A stretch of DNA of 64,000 bases from Allacma fusca (taxonomy: Eukaryota; Arthropoda; Collembola; Symphypleona; Sminthuridae): the NCBI GenBank assembly GCA_947179485.1, contig OX359245.1, positions 23,609,067 through 23,673,066 on the forward strand, in the 5' to 3' direction. Both the position numbers and the translations under genes were made by a program. Each line of letters begins with the position of its first letter. The stretch's first letter is position 1. A model generated the notes under the pieces. That model was not told the origin of the DNA and ran no database searches. It saw only the letters and a list, made by a program, of their open reading frames with translations. Of the stretch, positions 11,140-23,149 are shown one piece after another.

Positions 11140-12806
11140 GACCCATTACTAGTAAAAAATTGTTTTTCTGAATCATGTAAATAATTCCTGCTCTACAGTA
11201 CTCCAATTTATTTGAGCCAATGGTCCTTCTCTCCCCTTCTGTAAGATTTACGGCGATTAGATCCTGCTTACAGTTACAACCTCGTTCTGTTACTTCACAT
11301 AGTGGTGATTCAACCCTTACAATTAGTAAGGTATTGTTATCAAGTACATAGTGCTGATTACAGAGGCTTCTTATGTACTGGTATACCTTCTTCGTAGTAT
11401 ACCTAACGAAGTTCCTATTATCTCATCCCTAGATGATATTTGAGTTGGTACACTTTACATTCTTAGCACCTAATGAACTTTGGACTTCAGTGCCAATCAC
11501 AGATGATTTTTCAGTGTTGTTTAGTCGGAGGTCGGAGTGGAAGGAAATACGAATACCTGCAACATGCGCAGTCATTCTCTGGTGGCGCCGCAATCCGTAC
11601 TGACACATTTGTGAGCTCGGCGACAGTTGTAGGAGTTAAATACATGGTGTATACTTATCAATCCGAATTTTCCATCCATCGCCAGCATCCTCAGCAGCTA
11701 CATTTTTTTCTAGCATTTTGTAGGAAGAAATGGCGAGTTGTTTTGTAAGAAGCTTTTCACGTGTCTTCGTAGCGCGGGCCGTATCTCAGCCTTCAAAAAG
11801 TAGTAGAGTTTTAACTTTGTTTCCATTAAAATTTTGGTAAAATTTTGTCTACATTCTCCATTTGGTTTGAAAATGACTGGTAGTGATTAATTATCACTTC
11901 TCCGTGGTTGAAACGAGTTTGGATACATCCCAAATTTGACTCAGTTGTTTGAAACAAATCTCATGGAAGTTGTTAGTACATTTAGTTACATAGTTACGTA
12001 GGGAGTGTAAGCAAGCAATGTACATAGTTCTGTTCATGCTCGGTTCGGTATTTGACAAAAGGCAGTTATTGGAAAAATATCAGTGTTGTCAATAATATTT
12101 GAACTACTGACATTACAGCGTGATTAGTGTTTGTGTCATGTAGATGTGGTAATTAATTATAAGTATGTATTTAAAATATTGATACAATGATACAGTAGTG
12201 ACACTTGGAGGAACTCGGTATTGCGAGGGTCGGGAAACGGGAATAGTGTAATTAACCAAGAGGACTGAAGACGTGAGGAAGCTATAAGACGACAGGTATA
12301 GAATTTACGTGACCATTCACAATTTGGAAGACCTAGTGTTGTGTATGGTGCTTTCAAAGGTAAATAAAGACTTTGAAGACAATTCCATCTAATAGTTATT
12401 GACGAGATGCTGGAAGAATGAAAATCTTCGGAGGGGAGGCTAACTTGAATCTAATGTTAAACAACAGTATTGGTGAGTGGGTTTTGATTAAAATCAGTAT
12501 AAAATCACTTTTTTATCCGGATTATTTTAGTTATTATTATTATTATTAGTGTGTAATTATTATCAGCTACGATATGACTGCTGAATTATTGTAAGGGAAC
12601 ATCAAAATAACGGTATGTTCCTTATTTTATGCTGTGGGTTTCGGGTTTAGTAATCAGTAATAGTAATAACACGTTTATAAGTCATGAATTTGGTTGATTT
12701 TAGTTTCTAAAAAATTAAAATATTGATAAATAGTAATCCACACTTACAATAATGATGTACACGTGCTGCTCCATAAGACCTATGAATTGGATTCATTGAA
12801 TTGCAG
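11140..12806 (+). other. Upstream region of the MSL1 gene
   Basis: No convincing coding sequence. It should contain the promoter and 5' untranslated exon(s) of the gene that starts at 12824. A plausible splice donor, tttcaaag/gtaaat, lies at 12359-12360 and could end a leader exon that joins the acceptor at 12806. A locally more CG-containing stretch is at 11575-11650. Neither was confirmed by transcript data. Confidence 0.35.
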
Positions 12807-12823
12807 AGTTCTTAAAGGAACGT

Positions 12824-15800
12824 ATGACGAGCAAAATGGAACCAATTCCCTCCAAAGTGCCCACTGTTTCGAGCCCCAACAAACAAGATTGTATGGCAGA
12901 ACTTGAGAACATGATTCGTCTTATTCGAAGAGGTCATGCAAAGGACAAGAAGAACTCTTCCAAAGCCAATGATTCAAAAACTTCATTAAAAACATTGGAG
13001 AATGCATCGAAACATAACAACTATCCCGTTGATCCACTGGCTATTCCAGCAGCGCCTATGAATCTCGGCAAGGATAAACCATCCGATGGTAGTAACTCAG
13101 ATATGGTAGAAGTTCTTAGACAAATGCTAGATAAAGCACTGCAAGCTTTGAAAATTTGCCAGAGTAGAATTACGGAGGCCAACAAGCGACATGAAGCATC
13201 TCAGCTGGAGATACAAAAGGCAAGAATATATATTGTATTCCGTTTTTCTTCCTATGAGTCAGGATATTCCTAAGTATGCAGACATCCATTATTTTTGTAT
13301 TTTTTATTTTATTTATTATCCACATTTTATTTCTGTGTTCTGAAACAAAATTCCTTCAGATACATCAGCAAACGTAAAAGTTTTCCTCATTTTTCAGTAC
13401 TGTTTTTAAAATATATAGATTTTTCGGTACGCTAGTTTAATTTTTTAAACTAGCGTTAAATTATGTTAAAGGATCATCTGTAAGTAAAAAATTCGGGGTT
13501 TGATTTTTAAAATCAAATTATCGATTGGGATAACGCCAGATCAATCATAAAAGAACCAAATCAGTTATTGAGACAAATCAAGGATGGGTATAATCCAACA
13601 ATCGGATAAAAATTTGATGAACGTCAACGATGGTTTTTTATTAGACGTTGCATGTAAGCCTTAAGCAAGTCTGTTAGATGTTGAAAGCTTGCATATAATT
13701 TAGCTTATTTAATCAAGTTAACCACGTAAGCCAAAGATATGGATTCTATCAAATTATTAAATCTGTTACTATTTGACTCACTTCCCTATTCCGAGCATCC
13801 CTACTTTCCTGACGCAATTCTCTGGCTTTAGGATATTCCAGGGTTCTAAACAAATATTAATTATTATGGGATTTAAATAGCTTCAAGATGAAGTACGAAA
13901 CCTGAGAGCTCAAATTAATCCACCGCAGTTGCAACTGATGAAAGGACTTTCTTCATTATCAATGGGGAACAAGCGAAGACGACTACGTAGTCCGTCTTCT
14001 TCTGGGTCTACCTCTAGGTCAACATCCTCATCTCGCAATCACAGCTCACGGCGGTCTGAATCACCTCCGCAGTTATCTCCCGCTTTTATTCCGCGGCCTA
14101 CTTCTGCTTCTGTGCACGTTGCAAATTCTAACAAGCGTTCACGTTACAATAGTCCTCATAGTTTTGTATCCGAGTCCAACGAATCTAATTCAGATGCCTC
14201 TAATATATTCAACCATGACATTCAGTTAGAGGATGCCCAGTTTCCGGATTCAGGAAAAACGATGAACTGCAATGACTCGGGTACAGCCAGCAAAGACCCA
14301 GCTTTGTCTGACGGATTAAAGCTGCGATTTAGAAATTTGAAATCCAATATGAAAAATACTTCCCACCTTAGTGTTATGAGCACCAAGCATCCGAATTCCG
14401 TGAAAGGTAGAAGCTCAAGCCTGTATTCGTTCAAGAAAGTGTCACAAGACACCACAGGAGGAGCTCCACAATCATTATTGAGCACAACCCCATGTACGAA
14501 CTCATCTGGTGTCATGAAGTTCAATAAAAACAAAACACCTGTCAGAACTTACGGTAATACACGGAGCAGCAGTGCAAGTAGAGTCCATCAAGGAGCTAAT
14601 ACCAGTTCTAATTCTGTAAGCCCCCAAACCCCGTCATTAAAATCTAACTCAGTATTTACTGGAAAAATAGCTAGAAATGTTAATAAGTTGTCTGATCCTG
14701 AACCACCGGTGTTGGAAAATCACGCTGAATCCGAATCAGAAGAGGAATTCGACGCTTTTACTTTTGCTAAGAATGATGATGATGATGAATCCGAGGAACT
14801 AATCGACATTGATGAGCTACCTGAAATCCCACCACCAGCTTTACCTCCTCCCAAGTCAGCGCATAGAAGGACCACAGGATTGCTTAGCAACTTTCAAAGT
14901 GCTTCTCCATCCAATTCTTCCTTCAAGTTTTCACTTACACAAGAAGGACATTCTAGAAGCTCGGAATCTTTGAAAATGCCCGACATAAGATCATCAGCAT
15001 CAATGCCTTCCTCTCCGATTTCATCTATTGACAGTATTGCATCTTCCAAAAGTTGCCGCATTCTGTCGAAATCATCTGCTGGTCTAAGAAAATTTCGATC
15101 TTCAACACTAAGCTCCCGCGCTGCATCATCTATTCATGGTATGACCAGCAAATTACTTAAAAGTAGACCTAAGCTTCGTGAAAACCGGCACTCCTACCCA
15201 ATGGTAAGGAAATTTAGGAACAGTCAGGAACAAAAGCCATCTCAAGCCACTCTTAGTCCTTTCCCTCCTCGTCAGTTTGATAAGAGAATAGACTACAGTA
15301 GCTACCTCAATGGAAATTCACCTTTGGATTCGAATTCTGTTGTCGTTCCTGAAGAAGATGATGCAGATGTTATTAAGGATGAAGCTGACGCTCCGTCTAC
15401 TTCAAAGAGCATAACTACTAGAAAAGGAATTCGAGAAATATTGGAGCGTTTCTCTATGAGACTTGATGGAAGTGAAAATTGCATGATGGCTCAAATACCT
15501 TATCAATTCTATGAATCCGAGACTACGTACGATCCTGTTGATGGTGAAGATGAAAGTTTTAAGCCGGAAAAGAAAGACGCAAGCTTGGTGGAGGTATATT
15601 TTTATGATTATCTATCCCATATTTGTATTTGTATTGCCGTATTTTACTACATGTTGGAATGTTTATTAAAAACTCTTAAATTACATAAATAAATCAGCTC
15701 AAACTTTATATTGACACCCAGATTCCACGTTGGCGCGAGCGAATTTTTGAACCTTTTGACACAAATGTCGGCCAAGCAACAGATGAAAGTCTTGACGATC

Positions 15801-16468
15801 AAGTATTTTTGAAACGACATACTAAAAGTGAAATCAATGAAAGGCGCAGAAAGCGATGGGATTCTCAAAGAATGCGGGAGGAATCATATTTGGAGAAATT
15901 GAAGCGAAAGCGAGAAGAACGGGAAAATCAGAAAAAACACAAGAAAAAACGAGGGCGGGGCCAACAGTAAGAATTATTACAATTCATTGTGTATATTTAC
16001 ATGTAAATTGATGCCAAATGGACAGTGTAATGCAACTTTCGTTTTACAAAATGCTTTAGAAACGATAAAAATAGCAAAGATGATGACATTTTCACATTCC
16101 AACCACTCATTCACGATGCTGTTTACATACGAAATGATCCGGAACTTCCCATCACAGTTTTTGGCTACCCTTTGCCAATTATTGAGTCCGAGTAAGTCCT
16201 GTAGATATGGATCATTGGACTTTAGAAATATTATGTCGCGTTAATTACAATGACAACGCTAAAGTAAAAGTAAAGAATTGCTTTGTGAATTCCTGGTTTT
16301 GAATAAAGCATTTTTAATAATCAATTTTATAGAGAATTTGAACTTCCGTGGACTGTTCCTACTAAACCAGCGAAATCACCTAAGAAAACAACTGAAGCAA
16401 ATAAAATTACAACTCCAAGTAGCAAAATTTCAGGATTAAAGACAGCTCTTCGTCAGTCGAAACGGTGA
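12824..16468 (+). CDS. msl-1: Male-specific lethal 1 (MSL1) homologue, PEHE-domain protein
   Basis: Scaffold of the nuclear MSL complex, which acetylates histone H4 lysine 16; in flies it serves dosage compensation. Exons as read: 12824-13219, 13881-15593, 15722-15966, 16075-16191, 16333-16468, joining in frame to 868 residues. Residues about 94-148 form a predicted coiled coil that crosses the first junction (VEVLRQMLDKALQ to LQDEVRNLRAQI), the expected place for MSL2 contact and dimerisation. Residues 150-700 are Ser-rich and disordered with an acidic patch. The PEHE domain starts at the end of exon 2 (LVE/IPRWRERIFEPFD), contains the basic RRRKRWDSQRMRE segment, and ends in exons 4-5 with VFGYPLPIIESEEFELPW; in the family it binds MOF and MSL3. 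Intron 1 appears to be GC-AG. The start codon is the first ATG after the acceptor at 12806; coding in an earlier exon is not excluded. Confidence 0.9.
15722..15966 (+). other. msl-1: MSL1 exon 3, core of the PEHE domain
   Basis: Acceptor acacccag/ATTCCACG and donor CAACA/gtaaga. The exon enters in phase 0 and leaves in phase 2. If the donor is skipped, the next codon after CAG is TAA at 15968-15970, so retention of intron 3 would end the protein within four bases of the splice site, just after the basic tail and without the FELPW part of PEHE. Confidence 0.85.
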
Positions 16469-16612
16469 TATGACATCCAATTTAGTTTCTTATCGTTACT
16501 CGTAAATGGTTGAACGTAGAAACATGTGTAATAAGAATTGCCATTATACTTAATTATAGTGTATGGTAACAAATGATATGTTATGAAGCACACATTGGTT
16601 TTTGTGCTACAA

Positions 16613-16618
16613 AATAAA
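16613..16618 (+). terminator. msl-1: Poly(A) signal of MSL1
   Basis: AATAAA 145 bp after the TGA stop at 16466-16468, in tacaaaataaagtatg. Position and context fit a cleavage signal; no transcript data. Confidence 0.65.
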
Positions 16619-16639
16619 GTATGAGGTCAATCAAATAAT

Positions 16640-17725
16640 TGCATCACCATGAGCTTAATACTTTATTATAATAGAAAATTATAAATGCTTCTACATTAAT
16701 CTTGATTAGAATTTTCCCTCCTTACGGTTGATTAGTATTTGTAATTTTAATTACCGTATATAATTTAATTTTTTGTCATAAATTCGGTAACTTTGTATTA
16801 CGTTGTTTATCTACTGAAATTCTTCAGAAAATGGGTATTATTATAATTTATTGATCTAAATGCATTACATCGATATCATTCATCCAGTTTTTATGCATAT
16901 TTTACCTTTTTGTTTTATAACACAAAAATAATGGTCACCCTACTCGCACTGTATTATATACTTTTACATATGTGTACATTTTCAAAACTTGGAAAAATTT
17001 GTTCCTATTAAACATGTCATACCCTATTGCTTTTCTTGTAATTATTTAAGTTTTTCAATTATCAATTTCTTTACATTTCATTCAGCGGGCTCAAATAATA
17101 CATTATTAATCATTAAATTAATAATCTTTTGAAGATTGAAGACTCTAGCAAAGCAGGGGTATTACATTTATAGACAATGTAATACACCATTTAATTTTGT
17201 ACTGCTGCTATATTCTGTGGTCAGTTAATTTATTTATCACGCCAACTGTTTATATATACATTGTGCCCAATAATCTAAAAAGTCTAGGACGGCAATGTTG
17301 CAATTATACATGAAAATACATACGCGTATATTCTTGATTTATGTTTACGTGTACATGCTTATTCCATAATATATCCAATTTTCACTAAGGAATTTGTACC
17401 GTGCGGTCAAAAATCATTTTTCATCATCATCTATAGCTAAAAAAAGTTCATATTCACGTATCTATCCGTGCTAATTGCGCTTTTTGTTACTAAGACATAA
17501 TAAAGCTAGTAACAACAGTGCTAAGAAGTTTTTTACTAATGTTGCAACCTTAAAAGTAATCGGTGGTTGCAATTTTCAAATGGAGGGGGTTTAATTTATT
17601 TTTATAATAAAAATTTAGAAAGACGTGTATGAACATGAAAGTTTTGTACACACGTTCAGACGTAAACAAACCATCGCCATTGAAAGCTAAGCTGAAGACT
17701 CGAATTTGGTCCAGTTGGTATGGTG
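16640..17725. other. Intergenic, AT-rich
   Basis: No gene, tandem repeat or terminal inverted repeat that I can support. Confidence 0.4.
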
Positions 17726-17744
17726 GAACCAGAGCTTCTGCCGG

Positions 17745-17975
17745 TGACTGGGACGTCCCGGTCCCGTCGGGACACTGGACGGACCGGGACGGGACGTCCC
17801 CGGGGACAAAATAATTGTCCCCATGTCGTATTCGGGACGGGGATAAAAATAATTGTCCCCATGTCGTATTCGGGACGGGGATAAAAATAATTGTCCCCAT
17901 GTGTATTCGGGACGAGTCAGGGACAAAAAAAATTGACCCCATTATATTCGAGACGGGGCGGGGACAAAAATAATT
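17745..17975. repeat. GGGACGGGGACAAAAATAATTGTCCCC repeat block
   Basis: About four diverged tandem units of roughly 50 bp, each with cgggacggggata(c)aaaa followed by attgtcccc and atgtcgtatt, preceded by a palindromic gggacgtcccgg stretch. The open frames on both strands here arise from the repeat and are not genes. A similar word (gggacaatatttttgttccc) occurs at 32417 and 32791. It resembles the subterminal repeats of the hAT-like elements, but no tip or TSD was found. Confidence 0.65.
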
Positions 17976-18071
17976 ACCAATCGTATTCTACCTTGCATGC
18001 AACAATACAAACAATATTCAAAGCTAAAAGCGCGAAACCACTGTATCCAGCAGTAACCGGTCATCCTAATA

Positions 18072-19894
18072 CACTGCTGCCCTAGTCTAGTCAGACTAGA
18101 CTTGAATAGACTAGGAAGCAAAATGGATGTAAAAGAATAGACTTGACTTGACTACGAATGGTGTTACATTTATGGGACTTGACTAGAATAGACTAGGGCA
18201 ACTGACGAAAACACAGGACTTGACTAGACTTGACTTGCATGACTCCGTGGTAAAGCTAGTCAAGTCATAATTACTTGAGGCTCTCTCATGTAGCTGAAAA
18301 TCATAGCAAGAAAGCCAGAAAGCAATTCCAGTACGGTTTACTTTGCTTAAGTAAATATATGGTTTTCGTTTCTACAGATTAAAACATGAAATTGTCCACT
18401 AAGCCACGTAGAAATGTTTAGGAAAATCTAGTTTTTAGTTACAATTTCTTCGTTAACAAGGAAATTGATCATAATGAAAGCTACGATACATTTCCCACAT
18501 TTCATTTTTGCGGAAAAAAATGTCTATTAATACTCTTCAAATTGCCACTGAAATTAAAAATAAGATTAATTAGGATACACTTTCCTTCCTGGTGGAGGTC
18601 CTCGAACATATACCTGATGTGATTATGGTAGTTCACACTACACAAACTCCATTTTCTTATACCTGGAAAAATACCTGATACATTATATTGTACCAGGCAC
18701 TTGTTGAATCTCGAATACAGTTCTAATGTAGGAAAATGTATAACACTACCACGTATATAATCGTAAGAGAAATAACGTAAGTTCCACCAATAGTATTTTC
18801 ACCCCATCGAGAACGCATTGGGTATAATTGGGAGAAAAATTAGTTCTGCCAAAGAGGAATCTGATACCACCTCGCTTACGTATTCAAGTATTAAATTTAA
18901 CCACAGATCGATTCCACAAATTCTGATTCATCCCCAACATTTTAGTGTCTGTTTACTAATTAAAAACATCATGTCAGCTGGTATTAATACTATTTAAATT
19001 AATGACTTCTTTAAAACACTCGGTGTAGCTTACGGGATTGCTCATTGGCAGAACAAATTTTTCTTCAATTAATACCAAGTTTGTGGAATCAAAACATGTG
19101 ATTTCTTGTCATCAGCACCAGTTTTAGAAAAATTAATGCCACTAATGTTGGTGGTACATCCGAAATACACTCGATACAATTTACATATGTGTTTTGTCAT
19201 TGTTATCTCTAGTTTGTTTTCCACTAATACCAACTACATACCTGATATTTCTTCCTTTTGCCCAAACCCCGCCACCAACCAAAGAATCGATCTTTCTAAC
19301 GTGCCCTTTCTTTAGCAATGTCATTTTGAGGTTCAGTAACTGCCTGGTGCAATGTTTTTATACCCTCATACAAACTACAACAAATTCTACTAAGTGTACC
19401 GGGTACTTCCCGTAGTACGTCCCAGTGGAAATATCATATACCCGACAATATCCCCATCTTCAATCCCTATATACCAGATAGGAAAGTTTAACCACTACTT
19501 TATAAACTGACAACATTATTCTTGTATTGATGTTGTAAAATACACGAGTTAATTCTCATTTGTACGTCGTTTTATGCAAACTAACATGTGCTAGTTTTTT
19601 ATGGATGTATTCGCTACAAATCTGAAAATTTCCGACTCAGCGAAACTCAAGTTTTTGAAAATAACATTTTTCATATGTTGCTGATCAAGAGGAAGGGATT
19701 TTTGCAAAAAAATATAATGTGACTAGGGGAATAGACTAGACTTGACTAGGGAACCAGCTGTAGAATCAAGACTAGGACTAGACTTGACTATTGCTACTTA
19801 AACATTCAGCTGACTTGACTAGACTTGACTAGTTGCGGTTCTAAACATAAAAGAGTAGACTAGACTTGACTAGGTAGCCTGGCGGGCAGCAGTG
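18072..19894. mobile_element. hAT-like element with CTAGACTTGACTAG repeats
   Basis: 1823 bp with a perfect 8-bp TSD TCCTAATA (18064-18071 and 19895-19902). Both tips read CACTGCTGCCC (the right one reverse-complemented). Inside are degenerate repeats of gactagacttgactag at 18082-18260 and 19725-19880. The interior holds a second repeat family (18585-19495, see below) and no transposase. TSD length supports the hAT superfamily. Confidence 0.92.
18585..19493. mobile_element. Probable nested element with ACTTTCC...TGGT tips
   Basis: Left edge acactttccttcctggt (18578-18594) and right edge accagataggaaagttta (19474-19495), which reverse-complements to taaactttcctatctggt, are inverted repeats. 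Between them lie dispersed tacctgatg, taccaggcac and ttaataccaagt words like those at 21090-21440. No TSD was found, so this is inferred from the inverted ends alone. Confidence 0.5.
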
Positions 19895-19912
19895 TCCTAA
19901 TAACTTCATTAC

Positions 19913-20205
19913 TTTCTTGCAGGGGTCGGATTTTTGTAAATCTCCCTGGAAGATTTTTTTCATTTTCCCTGCTGGTCATGATGTCCCTGTTCGAAGCAAA
20001 TTTAAATTTCCCCGCTGACAAAAAATCATTTTCGTAAATCACCACTACAATTTCGAAAATCCCTGTTGATAAGTCATTTTCAGTAAAACACCTCAACAAT
20101 ATCGAAAATCCCTGTTTGCAATCCCGTTTGAAAATTTCCCTGCTGAAATGTTTTTTTCCCTGGAAAGATTCTTCCCACATAAATCCTTGTGTGCCGTCGA
20201 CTACA
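19913..20205. repeat. Block of CCCTG/AAAATC repeats, CAGGGTCGGATTTTTG family
   Basis: Starts with caggggtcggatttttgt and contains repeated aaaatccctgttt and tttccctgctga words, ending near gggaagaatctttcc on the other strand. A second member with the same opening (gggtcggatttttgtggg) is at 48418. Probably another non-autonomous transposon family; no TSD found. The minus-strand frames here are repeat-derived. Confidence 0.5.
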
Positions 20206-20459
20206 GTCACTCTCCTCTAATGCTGTGGTTTTCTGTTTTACACTGAAATTTACTAGGAAAATTAATTGAGGCAATTGCAACAGGCACATCATCAAGAGTA
20301 TTAACGGTGTTTTTATTTGTTCTTTTTATTTTACCAAACTTCTGGTCCTGCGTCCTGCTCCTTTCCAATCGAACTAACCTAACCTGAACGTCCGAAACGA
20401 CCACCAACACGAAACAGACCCTCGGAGGGTGATATCTTAATGTAATGGAATAATAGGGT

Positions 20460-20713
20460 AGATGATAGAGTATGTTCTCGACGAGGAATTTAATCTGTGG
20501 AAGAAATAGGTTATATAGGCAGAATTTATGGAAGAAGCAGGGGGCACACGTGGTAGCTCTTTGCAAGAATTAACAAGTTGTGGGTTAGATGATAGAGTAT
20601 GTTCTCGACGAGGAATTTAATCTGTGGAAGAAATAGGTTATATAGGAAGAATTTATGGAAGAAGCAGGGGGCACACGTGGTAGCTCTTTGCAAGAATTAA
20701 CAAGTTGTGGGTT
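20460..20713. repeat. Near-identical 127-bp tandem duplication
   Basis: The unit beginning agatgatagagtatgttctc (20460) is repeated from 20587, and both copies end in aacaagttgtgggtt. I see one difference (ggcagaattt versus ggaagaattt). Such identity in a background of decayed repeats means the duplication is recent. Confidence 0.9.
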
Positions 20714-21089
20714 CACACGACAAATTATCTATTAACTTGGCACTACGTGCCAAGTACGCCGAATTACTTTTTTGGGGAAGGATACCCCAGAATGTGTTTT
20801 GGGCTTTGGGACGGCCACTGCAGAATAAATTTTTCGGCTATGTCATCTACGGTTATGTTGATTCCCTGGATTAGTGTTTGTGTAAATTTAATTGTTACAC
20901 GTTGAAATTACCCTGCCATTTTGCTTGGGTACTTTTCCATTAATCTTATTGGTTGAAATGTACTTTGCGTTATTTTTGGCCTACATAGCTACCCTCGGAA
21001 GCCATGTTTTGTTGTCAATCCTCACAGTTACTAGCAGTTTTATACTTGGTGGAAGTATCGTGATTCCTTATTGTCAGTACCAGATTTTC
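20714..21089. other. No supported gene
   Basis: Contains a perfect small palindrome, cttggcactacgtgccaag (20739-20757). Otherwise no feature recognised. Confidence 0.35.
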
Positions 21090-21099
21090 TTCAAGTAGT

Positions 21100-21440
21100 A
21101 CCAAGTATATTCCCGGAGGAGTGAAAAGATACCTGGTTTCCCTTACGGGAATGATCACAGTCAACACCAGTTTCAAAAAAATTAATACCAAGTATATTCT
21201 CGGTGGAGTAAAAATATACCTGGTTTCTTTTACGGGGTTCCTCATATTCAACACCAGTTTCAAAAAAATTAATACCAACTATATTCCTGGTTCAGTAAGT
21301 GTCTGGTATAAATGTAATGTACCAGGTATTTTTCCTGGTAGTAGAAACGGATCTTGATGTAGCGTGAACCAGCATAATCATACCAGGTATGTAATTGGTG
21401 ACCAGATAGTGGTTCTACCAGATAGGAAAGTATATCCCGT
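21100..21440. repeat. 87-bp tandem repeat with ACCAGTTT...ACCAAGTATAT unit
   Basis: The word accaa(g/c)tatattc(c/t) starts at 21100, 21187 and 21274, exactly 87 bp apart. The block ends near 21440 with accagataggaaagtatat, matching the right edge of the element at 18585-19493. It is therefore likely the right part of a second member of that family. Confidence 0.65.
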
Positions 21441-21555
21441 GGTCTCATTTAATTTACTGCAATACGTTGTAATGACTTGGCTAGGAATTAGGTTTTTTCT
21501 TGTCTTCTTCACTGAGGAAAATCTGGGTTTTTGATTTTCTCGTTTGCATATAGCA

Positions 21556-23100
21556 ATGGAAGATGGTATCGAGAAACTACCTTCTCCACGAGCCTCCAGA
21601 AGTCGAAGCCGCTCCAATATCAGGAGATCTCCGAAGTTCGAGCTCGGAAGATCGCCGGTCATCACGTCATGGACGCTATCGACACTATAGATCTTCTTCC
21701 AGGTGTGGCTCGAAGGTAAGTTCCCGAAACGAATACAGATTCCTAAAGGATAAAATGGACCGCCTTGAACGTCTTTTGTCAACTCGTTCGGCTCATAACT
21801 CGCGTAGTTCACGATCCCGCTCGCCTCTTTCTCCATCCTTTTGAAGATACTTCTCCCGTTCCCTTGACAACAGGGACGGTGACTCGGAAAATAAACAATT
21901 AGCTTCAGGAAAAGACAACTTGAAAGAAGACAGTGATCTAGAATGCTTGGGGCTGGTTGGCGCTGCCGAAGACACGTCCGGCGAGTGTGCAGAATCTATT
22001 AACTTTGACTTAGCCGCTAGTTGGAATCTCATCGCAACAGCTGGCTTGTGAGAAAAGAAAAGAACTGACATTGAGAAAATGCGGGCGCCTCCGTCGAACT
22101 GCATATTGGTGGGTGCACCCAAGTTGAACCCTGAACTCCGAGCTGGAATTAATATTTCAGACCAGCGATGGAAAACCGGAAAATATGGTTTCAGTTAATA
22201 CCTTAACGTTTCTGTCAGAATTATTTACGTTAACGTCATAGTTTACGTTATCTGAACAAAGGGTTATTGGTACAAACGGTTACGGCTTCCTTGTTATTCT
22301 GTTAAACGGTTAAAAACGGTTTTCCAAAATTACGGTTAGTTTCCATGACATACAGTTAAACGGTTGCAAACGGTTATAAAAATAATGTTTTCTAATTTTA
22401 ATCGCAGAAATATAAATGTATAGCTTATTTATTGAAAAAACAATAGAAACTGCCTGCAAATACATAAATGCCTCTCAGATCCATTTACTCGAAGAAATAT
22501 AATGGTGTTCAGAAGTTCATCTGTCAATCTTATTCTTCGGTCAGACAAAATGTACTTGCTTATAGACAAAATCATTTGCTTATGTGTCAATAATTACCTA
22601 TAATGTAAGTTGCTACGGAATGACTTTCTGTAGCTTCTATGCGTTTCTATATACGACATAAAGATAGCACATGTTGAAAGAATTAGTTCAAATAAAACGA
22701 AATAGAAACGTTTTCGTGTCTCTTTTGAGATCAGCCTTAAGGAGCTTACAGGATGGTAATATGTGGGATTTGTAAAAACGGAAAATAACGTTTATATTTT
22801 TGGTTATGGTTTACGTTTTTGGTTTTAAAAATCAAACCTTTGTGTTAGTTTTAGTTTAACGTTATTACATATTTTCCGTTTTTTTCGTTACTGCAAACCG
22901 TTTTCTTTTTTTCCGATAAGGTTATGAATAACGTTATTTATCCTTGTTTCCGACTACGTTTTTAATCGAGACCAGCAGTTTTCTTCATGGCAATCCATCA
23001 TTTCTGGTTCCCTAGCTGAAATAGGAATCCCAATGTCCGCGGCAATTCAGCTCAAAAGATCAAAACAGATATCTTCCATTGACTTGACTGGCTTAATAGT
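21556..23100 (+). pseudogene. DIRS-like retrotransposon ORF1 (gag-like), decayed
   Basis: Arg/Ser-rich N-terminus (SRSRSNIRRSPK at about 21590; RSSSSEDRRSSRHGRYRHYRSSSR in another frame, given here only as a composition note across 21640-21715), then a frame from 21841 to 22140 ending LVGAPKLNPELRAG, which resembles the PxLNPEL motif in arthropod DIRS gag proteins. The gene shifts frame and has stops. A hAT-like element (22167-22968) interrupts it, and the reading continues after the insertion with a SSWQSIISGSLAEIGIPMS segment. The tyrosine-recombinase retrotransposon pol part follows on the same strand at 25.28 kb. Function in the family: RNA binding and particle formation. Confidence 0.6.
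22167..22968. mobile_element. hAT-like element with AACGGTTA repeats
   Basis: 802 bp flanked by AGACCAGC (22159-22166 and 22969-22976), a perfect 8-bp TSD. Terminal sequence is (c)gatggaaaaccgg on the left and (c)gattaaaaacg, reverse-complemented, on the right. Each end is packed with ttaaacggtt, gttaacgt and aaacggaaaa words. Removing it with one TSD copy leaves the DIRS gag frame continuous across the site. No transposase inside. Confidence 0.85.
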
Positions 23101-23149
23101 TCAGTGTAGTAATTCCAGCCAACTAATTTTAAACCAAAATTAATTGTAA

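Noticed and set aside
14222-14533. 103-codon minus-strand frame
   Set aside because: Antisense shadow of MSL1 exon 2.
17550-17942. 130-codon minus-strand frame
   Set aside because: Most of it is the GGGACAAAAATAATTGTCCCC repeat; no protein signal outside it.
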